From an uncultured cyanobacterium (GTDB lineage Bacteria > Cyanobacteriota > Cyanobacteriia > Cyanobacteriales > Geitlerinemataceae): a stretch of DNA of 43,294 nt. This document shows, piece after piece, positions 1 to 7,196 of the stretch. A program made the position numbers and the translations under genes. The notes beneath the pieces are model-generated. The model saw nothing but the letters and a program-made list of their open reading frames with translations, ran no database searches and was not told the DNA's origin. How positions within the stretch are numbered: the first letter of the stretch is position 1; every line of letters starts with the position of its first letter. The DNA lies in assembly GCA_937899645.1 (NCBI GenBank), contig CALCCD010000087.1, positions 1 through 43,294 on the forward strand, given 5' to 3'.

Positions 1-49
1 AATTCATTGCTGACTCATCTATTCTCTTCCTCACCACTTTAGACGGCCA

Positions 50-841
50 GTGCCCCTCGGGCCAGGACCAGAATGGTCGGTTCAAAAGAATACGATTCCC
101 TCCCTAAAGACGCTGGAACCTTCAGAGTATTTTGCAGTTGATATAGAACTCGAATTTACAAGAGAAGCCTGTCGTATCGTTTCACAAGAGCTGCCCCACA
201 TTCCGGTACAGTCTGTCGCTGTCGATTTTCACGCTCAGCACTTACCGAATCCAAAATCTGCAACTTCACTTATCTGGTATCCTGGCTCGACGCTAGGGAA
301 TCTCCCGTCAAAATCTGATAAGACATTCTCTGACAATCAATTTATTACCAACCATCTCGAGCGGTTGCGAAGCTTTCAAGCAGGTTCTTCGTCTAACTCA
401 GGTAAATCAGATGCTCAGCGCTATCTCGTTTTGTTGATGGATAGTTATAAGCATGATAAAGCTTCTATGGTGAACTTGTATGCATCTCCTGAAGCAGAAG
501 GATGCTTTTTGAGCATTTTACACAAGCTTAAACGAGACTTGAAAGCAAGCTCTTTTAATCCAGATGCTTTTACGTATTGTCCTTGCTGGAACGAGAAAAG
601 TAGCGTAGTCGAGCATCAGTTTACGGCTTTAGAAAACCAGGAGTTTTCCATTTTTGATTGCTTCACAGAACGGGAAGCGACGATACAAGTTTCAAAGGGC
701 GATCGCTACAGCTTGGCGAACTCAATAAAACCAAGCTGTGAAGATATGAGAGATGCACTCTCTCGTTCGGGATGGGAGCCGCTGAAGTCGTCCTGGGATA
801 CAGAACGGCAGTTTCACATCCACCTGGCCCGTTCTCACTAA
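50..841 (+). CDS. EgtD-like SAM-dependent methyltransferase, 5'-incomplete
   Basis: The product resembles the EgtD family (histidine N-alpha-methyltransferase, ergothioneine pathway). The reading opens with GTG directly at the SAM-binding motif I (LGPGPEW), followed by FAVDIE (motif II position), WYPGSTLGNL, LLMDSYKHD, and the late family pattern HKLKRDL..FNPDAF..CPCWNE..VVEHQF. Family members are about 320 residues, so roughly 60-80 N-terminal residues are missing. An in-frame TGA at 11-13 stops further extension, and only 49 bp lie upstream in the window. The gene is therefore truncated, frameshifted, or read from the wrong frame upstream; the frame starting at base 3 could supply the missing end. 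Base composition is visibly A+T-richer than the next 20 kb and full HIP1 octamers are absent, suggesting acquisition. The stop codon overlaps that of the convergent gene. Substrate is unproven. Confidence 0.65.
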   Translation: MPLGPGPEWSVQKNTIPSLKTLEPSEYFAVDIELEFTREACRIVSQELPHIPVQSVAVDFHAQHLPNPKSATSLIWYPGSTLGNLPSKSDKTFSDNQFITNHLERLRSFQAGSSSNSGKSDAQRYLVLLMDSYKHDKASMVNLYASPEAEGCFLSILHKLKRDLKASSFNPDAFTYCPCWNEKSSVVEHQFTALENQEFSIFDCFTEREATIQVSKGDRYSLANSIKPSCEDMRDALSRSGWEPLKSSWDTERQFHIHLARSH

Positions 842-2409
842 TACTGTCGCCAACGCCGATCGCGGTAGTAGTTCACCACCACCGGATGCACTAGTCGATT
901 AATCTCGACGTCGTTTGGCGCAACGGTCTCGTCCTTCGGTAGCGCGAACAGTCCCTGCAACACCTCCGGCGTCAGAAAGCGGGTTTCGATCTCGTCGGGA
1001 AGCTGCAAATCCGCGATCGCGACTGGCTCCGGCGTCGCTAGCACGAAGCCCCAAGGCCCAAAGCTCGGCACGTCCACGCGGAACGGGTGGGTGGCGAATC
1101 CGGCGCTGGCGATCGTCTTGATGATGCTGCTGAAGGCACGGGGCGCAAAAAAGGAGCTGGTGGCCTGGGTAACGAACGCGCCGCCGGGTTTCAGGCGGGA
1201 TTTGACTTTGCGGTAGAAGCCTTCGGAGTAGAGTTTAGCGATCGCTTTGCTGTCGGGGTCGGGGAAGTCGGCTACGATCGCGTCGAAGCGTCCGGGCAGA
1301 CGATCGATCTCGCGCAGGGCGTCGCCGTAGCGGATCTCTAGGCGCGGGTCGTCGAGAATGCCGCCGTTTGCAGCGACTAGCGCTGGATGCCGCCGCGCCA
1401 GCGCCACCACCGCCGGATCGAGCTCGAGCAGTACGACTTCCCGTACGCTCGACCACTGCAAGACGCGCCGCGCCGCGAGGCCGTCTCCAGCTCCGAGGAC
1501 GAGGACGCGCTCGGGGTCTTTCGTTAGGGCCGCGGCGGCGAGTGTCGGATGAATTAGGGCTTCGTGGTAGCGGTGTTCGTCGAGGGTCGAAAACTGCAAA
1601 TCGCCGTCGAGGAAGAGGCGCGTGTCGCTGCTGGCGCGGGTGAGGACGATGCGCTGGTAGGTCGTCTGCTGGCGGTGGACGATCGGCCCGCCGTAAAGCC
1701 GGTTTTCGATCGTATTGCCCAGGGGCTGACTCAGGGGCAGCAGTAGCAAAATCGCGATCGCCGTCACCCGACCGGCGCGCTCCAAGGACGCGAGTTCCGG
1801 CGCGACGCGCACCAACACCAGCGCCACCAGCACCGGCGCGAGCCCCAACACCACCGCCGCCGGAAACACGCCGAGGCTGGGCAAGACCACCAGTGGCAAG
1901 CCGATCGCGCCGACCAGCGCTCCTAGGTAGTCCAGGGTCAGCACGCGAGAAAGCGTCGCTTCGAGCCGATCGCGGCGCTCGCGATCGGTCAGCAGCCGGA
2001 TCGCGAGCGGTACATCCATCCCGACAATACCGCCGATCGTCAGTGTTGCCAGCACCAGCGCACCCCAGAGGTTCTCGCCAAACGTAAAGGATGCGAACAC
2101 CACCAGCGGCAGCAGGGCGATCGCCGGGGCGGTGGCAATGGCCAGGGTCGCGATCGCTTGTAGCAGTCGCTCGCGATCGACCGTCTGACTCAGCCACGAG
2201 CCGATGCCCATCGCCGCCAAAAAGCAGCCGACGGCAATCCCGTAGGCCAGTGCCGCATCGCCGCTGAGGTAAGCCGCGAAGTTGCCCAAGAGGAGCTGTG
2301 CCGCTACGCCGGACGCGGATGACACCACCACCGAAAGCAGCAAAACGCGCCGCTGGGTGTGAGTCAGCGGCAGGCGCTTGATTTCGTTTTCGGGGGGGCC
2401 GACGATCAC
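838..2409 (-). CDS. Membrane-anchored spermidine-synthase-like aminopropyltransferase
   Basis: A fusion of a polytopic N-terminal membrane domain with a C-terminal spermidine-synthase-like Rossmann domain. Residues about 20-230 contain six to seven hydrophobic segments. The soluble part carries TTYQRIVL, LFLDGDLQFS..DEHRYHEALIHP (the family's substrate-loop signature), VLVLGAGDGLAAR (nucleotide-binding glycine motif), VVLLELDP, and IVADFPDPDSK. Of known aminopropyltransferase features, the catalytic-acid region reads ADFPDP, as in other members. In vivo substrate is not shown by sequence; membrane-fused members are common but poorly characterised. It starts with GTG, and that GTGA overlaps the TGA stop of the upstream lipoprotein gene by 4 bp, with GGGGAG in front, so the two are probably translated as a coupled pair. 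Convergent to and overlapping the methyltransferase stop. Confidence 0.85.
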   Translation of the reverse strand: MIVGPPENEIKRLPLTHTQRRVLLLSVVVSSASGVAAQLLLGNFAAYLSGDAALAYGIAVGCFLAAMGIGSWLSQTVDRERLLQAIATLAIATAPAIALLPLVVFASFTFGENLWGALVLATLTIGGIVGMDVPLAIRLLTDRERRDRLEATLSRVLTLDYLGALVGAIGLPLVVLPSLGVFPAAVVLGLAPVLVALVLVRVAPELASLERAGRVTAIAILLLLPLSQPLGNTIENRLYGGPIVHRQQTTYQRIVLTRASSDTRLFLDGDLQFSTLDEHRYHEALIHPTLAAAALTKDPERVLVLGAGDGLAARRVLQWSSVREVVLLELDPAVVALARRHPALVAANGGILDDPRLEIRYGDALREIDRLPGRFDAIVADFPDPDSKAIAKLYSEGFYRKVKSRLKPGGAFVTQATSSFFAPRAFSSIIKTIASAGFATHPFRVDVPSFGPWGFVLATPEPVAIADLQLPDEIETRFLTPEVLQGLFALPKDETVAPNDVEINRLVHPVVVNYYRDRRWRQY

Positions 2410-2762
2410 TTACCGCTCCCCGGCCCGCCACCGCGAAAGCTGCCGCTGGTGCCGCGACTGGGGCTACTGTTGTAGGTGCCACTGCTGCCGGTACTACGAT
2501 CGGGGCTATAGCGTCTGCTGCCACCACCGTAGAAAAAAACGGTGTTTCGGTGTCGTTCCATGCAGCTGCGCTCGGTGGTGGCGTTGTACGTACCGGGATT
2601 GACGTTCACGCGATCGTAATACCGCTGACAGTAGCTGCGGGTGTATCGACTGCCGCCACCACAGCTCGCGAGCCCGAGCAGCAGGCACGCCCCGATCGCG
2701 AAATGCAGCGGCGAGCGGGCGAAAGTCAGGCGGGATGAGGTGGGAGCGGGGCGATCGGGCAT
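2406..2762 (-). CDS. Small Gly/Ser/Arg-rich lipoprotein
   Basis: A 118-residue secreted lipoprotein. The start at 2762 is chosen because AGAGAAAGAGG lies about 8 bases upstream; longer frames upstream run through a tandem repeat. Residues 1-36 form a signal peptide (basic stretch, hydrophobic FAIGACLLLG, lipobox LASC), predicting lipidation at Cys and an extracytoplasmic location. The mature part is rich in Gly, Ser, Tyr and Arg, contains three Cys, and ends in low-complexity SGSFRGGGPGSGK. No domain is recognised. It is coupled by a GTGA overlap to the membrane aminopropyltransferase-like gene, which suggests, but does not prove, a shared envelope role. Confidence 0.7.
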   Translation of the reverse strand: MPDRPAPTSSRLTFARSPLHFAIGACLLLGLASCGGGSRYTRSYCQRYYDRVNVNPGTYNATTERSCMERHRNTVFFYGGGSRRYSPDRSTGSSGTYNSSPSRGTSGSFRGGGPGSGK

Positions 2763-2778
2763 GGCAGGGCCTCTTTCT

Positions 2779-2823
2779 CTGGTGTTACGAAATCTGGTGC
2801 TGCGAAATCTGGCGTTGCGAGGA
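2779..2823. repeat. Three 15-bp tandem repeats in lipoprotein leader
   Basis: Units CTGGTGTTACGAAAT (2779-2793), CTGGTGCTGCGAAAT (2794-2808) and CTGGCGTTGCGAGGA (2809-2823) follow each other without gaps. On the transcribed (minus) strand this gives (C/A)ACACCAG-type motifs at 15-nt spacing, the last 17 bases before the start codon at 2762. A similar arrangement precedes the gene ending at 11272. Confidence 0.85.
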
Positions 2824-2953
2824 TAGCGAGCGGGCAGGTCGCGGCCAAATGTATCTGCTTCTGTCAACACGATAGCGAATCGCCGTTCCCGTGAAATGTT
2901 GCCGATCGCGAGACCGCTGGCCGACGAAAAGCTGCCGGGGTTGAAGATAGCGC

Positions 2954-5020
2954 CTATCGTTCGGCGGGCTCCGAACAGGGTGTCGAAGCTGCGATCGACG
3001 GTTCTGCCAGCGCCTCCGTCGCCGGTACGCGGGTTGGTTGGGCTGCCGGTTTGGGGTCTGGCTTAGAGGAAGATTCGGCTTCGAGTTTGGGGGCAAAACA
3101 GTAGCTGTTACGCCCTGCCGATTTGGCGGCGTAGAGCGCGCGATCGGCGGCTTCTAGGAGCTGGGCGGGCGTCAGGTTTGCGTTCGGGACGACGGCGGCG
3201 ACGCCGAGGCTGAGCGAGACGATATCGCCCGCACTCGATCGCGCGTGGGGGATCGCCAGCGCCGCGACTCGTTCCTGCACCGCGTCTAGGACGATTTGGA
3301 TGCGCGCGCGATCGAGACCGGGGAGCAAAATCGCAAACTCTTCGCCGCCGTAGCGCGCTGTCAGCGAGGCGCAAACGCAGTCGTCGGAAGCGTCGGTCAT
3401 ATCCGTTTCGTCATCGACGGCAGTGTCGATCGCCTGCGCCACTCGCCGCAAGCAGTCGTCGCCCGCCTGGTGGCCGTAGGTGTCGTTAAACAGCTTGAAA
3501 CGATCGACATCGCCCAGCACGACGGCAAATGGGATCTGGCGCTCGCTTAGAATCTGCCAGTTGCGAGCGAGCTGCTCGTCGAAGCGGCGACGGTTGGAAA
3601 TCTGGGTCAGGCCGTCGATCGAGGCAAGGCGCTGTAGCTCGTGATTGGCCTGCTGAAGTTCGCGGGTGCGGGACTGGACGCGCGCCTCTAGGTTCTGATT
3701 GATCGCTTCGAGCTGGCGGAACGACGCCCGCAGCCGAACCGCCATCCGCGCGAAGGCCGTCGCCAGCAGGTGCAGCTCGTAGATATTTTGCGGCTGGACT
3801 TTGCCCACTTCTTGCAGATCGCCGCAGTCGAAGCGCTTTGAGAGAGTCCGGCTGGCCTGAGCGAGGTCGCGAATCGGTCTGGCAATTCGGTGGGCGGTAA
3901 TGATTCCGGCCAGAACGCCGATTGCGATTGCCAGCACGTACACCCGCAGCGCATCGCGCGACATCTTGAAGATCGGCCCCATAAAGTCGCGCTCTGGGAT
4001 GACCACGACGATCGTCCACGCCAGGCCGGTGTCTTCGTAGGGGATCGTTTGCACTAGCGTTCGTTCGCCATCGATCGCGAACAGATTCTGGGTTTCGGTG
4101 TCGGGCAGGTCGCCGTAACGATCGATTAACTTGCGGCTGGTTTCGCGGACGATTCCGATGCCGCTGGCCAGTACGTCGAGGGGCTTGTCGGTGGACAGGC
4201 TGGCGGACTCGGGCGCGGACGACGCGATTTTGCGCCCGTCTTCATCGAGCACGAAGGCAACGCCGGTAACGCCGACTTCGAGGGAACCCAAGAAGCGGTT
4301 GATTTGCTCGAGACGCAGGTCGGTGCTGACCACGCCGAGGAGCTGGCCGTCGGCGTCGTAGAACGGTTGATTCGCGGAAATCACCGGGAGCTGGGAGCCG
4401 TGATACTGGAACACCTCGCTCCAGGTCGCCTCGCCCGCATCGACCGCCGCGCGATACCAGGGGCGCTCGCGGTGGTCGTAATCATCGCGAACCTGCACCT
4501 GTGTGGCGGGCTGGCCGCTGGCGTCGAGCTGCCATTTCTCAAATGGGCCACCGCCAAACAAGCCACCTTCGCCATACCAGTCCAGCAGAATTTCGGAGCC
4601 GTCGCCGATGCGGCTGATGCCCACGTACTGGCCGGATTCGGTGGCGATCGCCGTGTAGCCCAGCCCTTCAAAGCGCTGAAGCTGCTGGAAGAGATAGGCC
4701 CGCAGCGCGTTGCGATCGCCCAGGTCGAGGTGGCCGAGGTCGATCTCGTCGGCGCTGAACTCGATCGCCCGCTTCGCTTCGGCCAGGTAGCGCGCGATCT
4801 CCCGCTCGATGCTGCCCGCGATCTCGACTTGGAGCTGTTCGATGGTTTCCGAAACCGCTGTGCGCCCCTGTCGAAACGAGATGATCGCCACCAGCGCGAA
4901 GGCCAGCCCGAGCTGAGCGACGAACGGGGCGATCAAGATGGTTTTGAGCGAGAAGCGGCGCGGCCAGCGTCGTCGGAGCCGAGACCGGAGCCGCGATCGA
5001 AGCCGGGAGGAATAGCGCAT
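2954..5020 (-). CDS. Diguanylate cyclase with dCache, HAMP and GGDEF domains
   Basis: A membrane sensor making cyclic di-GMP from two GTP. With the ATG at 5020 the protein has 688 residues: basic N-terminus (MRYSSRLRSRLR), TM1 (about 27-48), a periplasmic double-Cache domain (about 55-335, with WYRAAVDAGEATWSEVF and TDLRLEQINRFL, typical of dCache), TM2 (VYVLAIAIGVLAGII), HAMP, a coiled-coil stretch (LEARVQSRTRELQQANHEL), then GGDEF. The active-site loop is GGEEF at about residue 558, and DVDRFKLFNDTYGHQAGDDCL is intact, so it should be active. The inhibitory RxxD site normally five residues before the loop is absent, and an acidic Asp-rich insert of about ten residues lies there instead. A Pro/Ala/Ser-rich tail of about 45 residues follows. 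Longer open reading upstream (to 5215) lacks support. No clear Shine-Dalgarno. Confidence 0.9.
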   Translation of the reverse strand: MRYSSRLRSRLRSRLRRRWPRRFSLKTILIAPFVAQLGLAFALVAIISFRQGRTAVSETIEQLQVEIAGSIEREIARYLAEAKRAIEFSADEIDLGHLDLGDRNALRAYLFQQLQRFEGLGYTAIATESGQYVGISRIGDGSEILLDWYGEGGLFGGGPFEKWQLDASGQPATQVQVRDDYDHRERPWYRAAVDAGEATWSEVFQYHGSQLPVISANQPFYDADGQLLGVVSTDLRLEQINRFLGSLEVGVTGVAFVLDEDGRKIASSAPESASLSTDKPLDVLASGIGIVRETSRKLIDRYGDLPDTETQNLFAIDGERTLVQTIPYEDTGLAWTIVVVIPERDFMGPIFKMSRDALRVYVLAIAIGVLAGIITAHRIARPIRDLAQASRTLSKRFDCGDLQEVGKVQPQNIYELHLLATAFARMAVRLRASFRQLEAINQNLEARVQSRTRELQQANHELQRLASIDGLTQISNRRRFDEQLARNWQILSERQIPFAVVLGDVDRFKLFNDTYGHQAGDDCLRRVAQAIDTAVDDETDMTDASDDCVCASLTARYGGEEFAILLPGLDRARIQIVLDAVQERVAALAIPHARSSAGDIVSLSLGVAAVVPNANLTPAQLLEAADRALYAAKSAGRNSYCFAPKLEAESSSKPDPKPAAQPTRVPATEALAEPSIAASTPCSEPAER

Positions 5021-5187
5021 GAAAGACGTGATGGCGAGGTGGTTGCGTGGCGGTTCGCCGGTTTGGCGATCGGAGATGCGGGGCTGGATGTCGGGCGAGC
5101 GGCTGCGGCGATTCAGGCCGGTGCGCTCGTGGGGCAGCGGAGATGCGACCGGCGGGGCTATCCGCATCATTCTAAATATCGCCCGCA

Positions 5188-5213
5188 GGCGGCGATCGGC
5201 GCAGATCGCCGCC
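5188..5213. promoter_or_regulatory. Perfect 10-bp hairpin in the divergent DGC/glk spacer
   Basis: GGCGGCGATC (5188-5197) and GATCGCCGCC (5204-5213) form a perfect inverted repeat with a 6-nt loop in the 290-bp gap between the divergent cyclase and glucokinase genes. It contains HIP1-like GGCGATC cores. Just beside it, on the minus strand, TAGAAT (5168-5173) could be a -10 element for the cyclase. No T-tract follows, so it is not a terminator. Nothing else is recognised in 5021-5310. Confidence 0.45.
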
Positions 5214-5310
5214 ACAAACTATCTCCATAGAATCTCTACAGGCCAATTCACCAACCAACCGTAAAAGCGTCTAGTCTAGATGCGTTTCGAGCTGTTGGAG
5301 ACCTGGGCGC

Positions 5311-6336
5311 GTGACCGTAATTTTTGCTGGCGATATCGGCGGAACGAAGACGATTTTGCGCCTGGTGCGCGCCTCCGGCGAAACGAAGCCCGGAAGGCCG
5401 ATCGCCGTCGAAATCCTGCACGAAACGACTTACCCGAGCCAAGACTATTCCGAGTTTACGCCGATGGCGCAGCAGTTCCTGGCCGAGGCCGGATCGGCGC
5501 TGGGAATGCCGACGATCGCCGGGGGCTGTCTGGGCATCGCGGGGCCGGTCGCAAACGATCGCGTCGAGCTGACGAACCTGAGCTGGAAAATCGAAGGCGC
5601 AAGCCTCGCCCGCGATCTCGGCCTGCCGTTCGTGACGTTAATCAACGACTTCGCCGCTGTCGGTTATGGAATCTTCGGGCTGCCCGACGCGGCCTTCGAG
5701 ACGCTGCAGGCAGGCGCACCCGATCGCATCAAGCCGATCGCCGTTCTCGGCGCGGGAACCGGCCTGGGCGAGTGTTTTATGTATCCCAACGGCACGCACT
5801 ACAGTGTCGGCGCATCTGAGGGCGGTCACGTGGAGTACGCACCGACGACGCCGATCGAGCTGGAGCTGGCGGACTATATCCGCAAGCGCGCCCCGACCGA
5901 TCGCGTTTCGTTAGAGCGGGTCGTCTCCGGCACGGGGATCGTGACGATCTATCGCTTTTTGAGCGAGTGCTGTCATGCAAACGACCCCAACGCCGGTCGC
6001 TTTCTGGCGGGTTCGACTCCGGCAGCGGCGATCTCGCAGGCGGCGCTATCGGATGACGACGCGATCGCGGTGCAGGCGATGGAGCTATTTGTCGATGCTT
6101 ACGGGCGCGCAGCGGGGGATCTGGCGCTGCACCTGTTGCCCTACGGCGGACTGTATTTGGCTGGGGGCGTGGCGGCGAAAAACCTGGCGCTGCTGAAGGC
6201 GGGCGATCGATTTATGGCGCAGTTTCGCCAGAAAGGTCGCGTCAGCCCGGTACTCGATGGCGTGCCGGTTAAGGTCGTGCTCGACCAGAATGTCGGCGCG
6301 ATCGGCTCGGCGATTTGCGCGCTGCTCTCGTCTTGA
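5311..6336 (+). CDS. glk: Glucokinase
   Basis: ATP-dependent phosphorylation of glucose to glucose 6-phosphate in the cytoplasm, feeding glycolysis and the oxidative pentose phosphate route. The 341-residue length matches bacterial Glk of the E. coli-type family. Visible motifs are GDIGGTKT at residues 7-14 (phosphate binding), LINDFAAVGYG (substrate Asn-Asp), LGAGTGLGECF (adenosine/phosphate loop), SEGGHVEYAP (glucose-binding His/Glu region) and YLAGGVAAKNL near the C-terminus. The start is GTG, with TTGGAGAC about 8 bases upstream. A glycerol kinase lies two genes downstream, but there is no sugar-uptake gene nearby. Confidence 0.93.
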   Translation: MTVIFAGDIGGTKTILRLVRASGETKPGRPIAVEILHETTYPSQDYSEFTPMAQQFLAEAGSALGMPTIAGGCLGIAGPVANDRVELTNLSWKIEGASLARDLGLPFVTLINDFAAVGYGIFGLPDAAFETLQAGAPDRIKPIAVLGAGTGLGECFMYPNGTHYSVGASEGGHVEYAPTTPIELELADYIRKRAPTDRVSLERVVSGTGIVTIYRFLSECCHANDPNAGRFLAGSTPAAAISQAALSDDDAIAVQAMELFVDAYGRAAGDLALHLLPYGGLYLAGGVAAKNLALLKAGDRFMAQFRQKGRVSPVLDGVPVKVVLDQNVGAIGSAICALLSS

Positions 6337-6346
6337 GACCCGTTCG

Positions 6347-6413
6347 GTAGAGACTGTGCCGGTCACTGGCCACGCTGCGAACAACGCCACGTTGCGAACA
6401 GCACAGTCTCTAC
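6347..6413. repeat. Intergenic element with 13-bp perfect inverted ends
   Basis: GTAGAGACTGTGC (6347-6359) and GCACAGTCTCTAC (6401-6413) are exact inverted copies bounding a 41-bp core that holds a short direct repeat (CGCTGCGAACA / CGTTGCGAACA). It sits between the convergent glk and phycobilin-lyase genes. GTAGAGAC-type inverted repeats recur between genes in many cyanobacteria. It could act as a bidirectional terminator or be a small non-autonomous repeat; there is no T-tract. Confidence 0.7.
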
Positions 6414-6420
6414 TAATGGC

Positions 6421-6960
6421 TCATGCGGTGCGGGTTTCGAGGTATTGCCCGATCAGAACTTCCTCGCCCGCGCGAGAGGCGATCGTCTGGCGGGTGCGGT
6501 GCTTCGTGCCGACGAGCTTGATTTCCTCTTCAAACGACGAGTTGCCAGCGACGGTCAGCAGGCGCATCGTGTCCGGGTTGGCGAAAGTTAGCTCGGCGGT
6601 GACGGGCTTCGGCGACGAAAAGCTGCGATCGCGGTACAGCAGCTCGCCCGTGCCGATGCCGATAACCGTCGAGCCGATCGCGGGCTTGCGCGTCACGTTC
6701 AGATAGCGCGACTCCCAGCGGATCGTCGTCCCCAGCAGCATCGCGTCGTCCTCGAGGTCGTGGGCGCGCGCCAGCTTCACCAGCTCGGGATGCCCGGCGG
6801 GCAACAGGTCGATCTCGATCGCGCTCTCTAGCTCCTGTGGCTCGTGGACGTTGAGCGTGTAGTAGCGACGTTGCGAGAGCCAGCGCCCCGCCGATCGCTC
6901 GAAGAAGCGGCAGGCGAGCTGACTGACGGAGGTTTGGATTCGATCGAGGGCGACTGTCAT
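6421..6960 (-). CDS. CpcS/CpeS-family phycobiliprotein chromophore lyase
   Basis: Predicted to bind a bilin and transfer it to a phycobiliprotein cysteine during phycobilisome maturation in the cytosol. The 179-residue length fits the family. The N-terminal pattern FFERSAGRWLSQRRYYTL matches the S/U-type signature (FF..SAG.W.SQR), then come a lipocalin-like beta-rich middle and a C-terminal RTRQTIASRAGEEVLIGQYLETR. The start at 6960 is supported by GGAAGGAAG 7-8 bases upstream; an earlier in-frame ATG (7029) has no such site. The exact subtype (CpcS, CpeS, CpcU or a later paralogue) cannot be assigned by eye. T-type lyase signatures are absent. It is convergent with glk and divergent from glpK, with no phycobiliprotein gene in the window. 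Confidence 0.8.
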   Translation of the reverse strand: MTVALDRIQTSVSQLACRFFERSAGRWLSQRRYYTLNVHEPQELESAIEIDLLPAGHPELVKLARAHDLEDDAMLLGTTIRWESRYLNVTRKPAIGSTVIGIGTGELLYRDRSFSSPKPVTAELTFANPDTMRLLTVAGNSSFEEEIKLVGTKHRTRQTIASRAGEEVLIGQYLETRTA

Positions 6961-7196
6961 AGGATCTTCCTTCCAAGAATCGAAGAGTTGACGGGCAAGG
7001 CTGTCAACCATTGCCGACTCTATATTCACATATCTTTATAAAGCGAGCGTAGCCGATCGCACGGTTTCTCGGGTGGTGCGCCGCCAGGGTCGGGGAAGCA
7101 GGGTGTTAGCGTGGAAAGCACGACCTTGTGGGTCGGCGGCGAGAAACAGCGCGCTCGTGCCCCAGGGCTGACGCTACTGAAAAACTTTTTACGCTC
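6961..7196. promoter_or_regulatory. Divergent promoter region, lyase / glpK
   Basis: This is a 236-bp spacer. The lyase side is A+T-rich around 7018-7042 (minus-strand TATAGA and TTTATAAAG could serve as -10 elements). The glpK side has CGACC..GGTCG (7121-7135) as a small hairpin and TAGCGT/ACGCTA as an outer inverted pair. No gene or strong terminator is seen. The assignments are weak. Confidence 0.3.

Noticed and set aside
1235-2527. A long open frame (430 codons) antisense to the spermidine-synthase-like gene
   Set aside because: Its translation is Arg/Ala/Pro/Gly-rich without any domain, as expected from the complementary frame of G+C-rich coding DNA. The minus-strand enzyme has clear motifs.
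4304-5230. 308-codon open frame antisense to the diguanylate cyclase
   Set aside because: No domain or signal; the cyclase domains on the other strand are unmistakable, and the frame is a by-product of high G+C.
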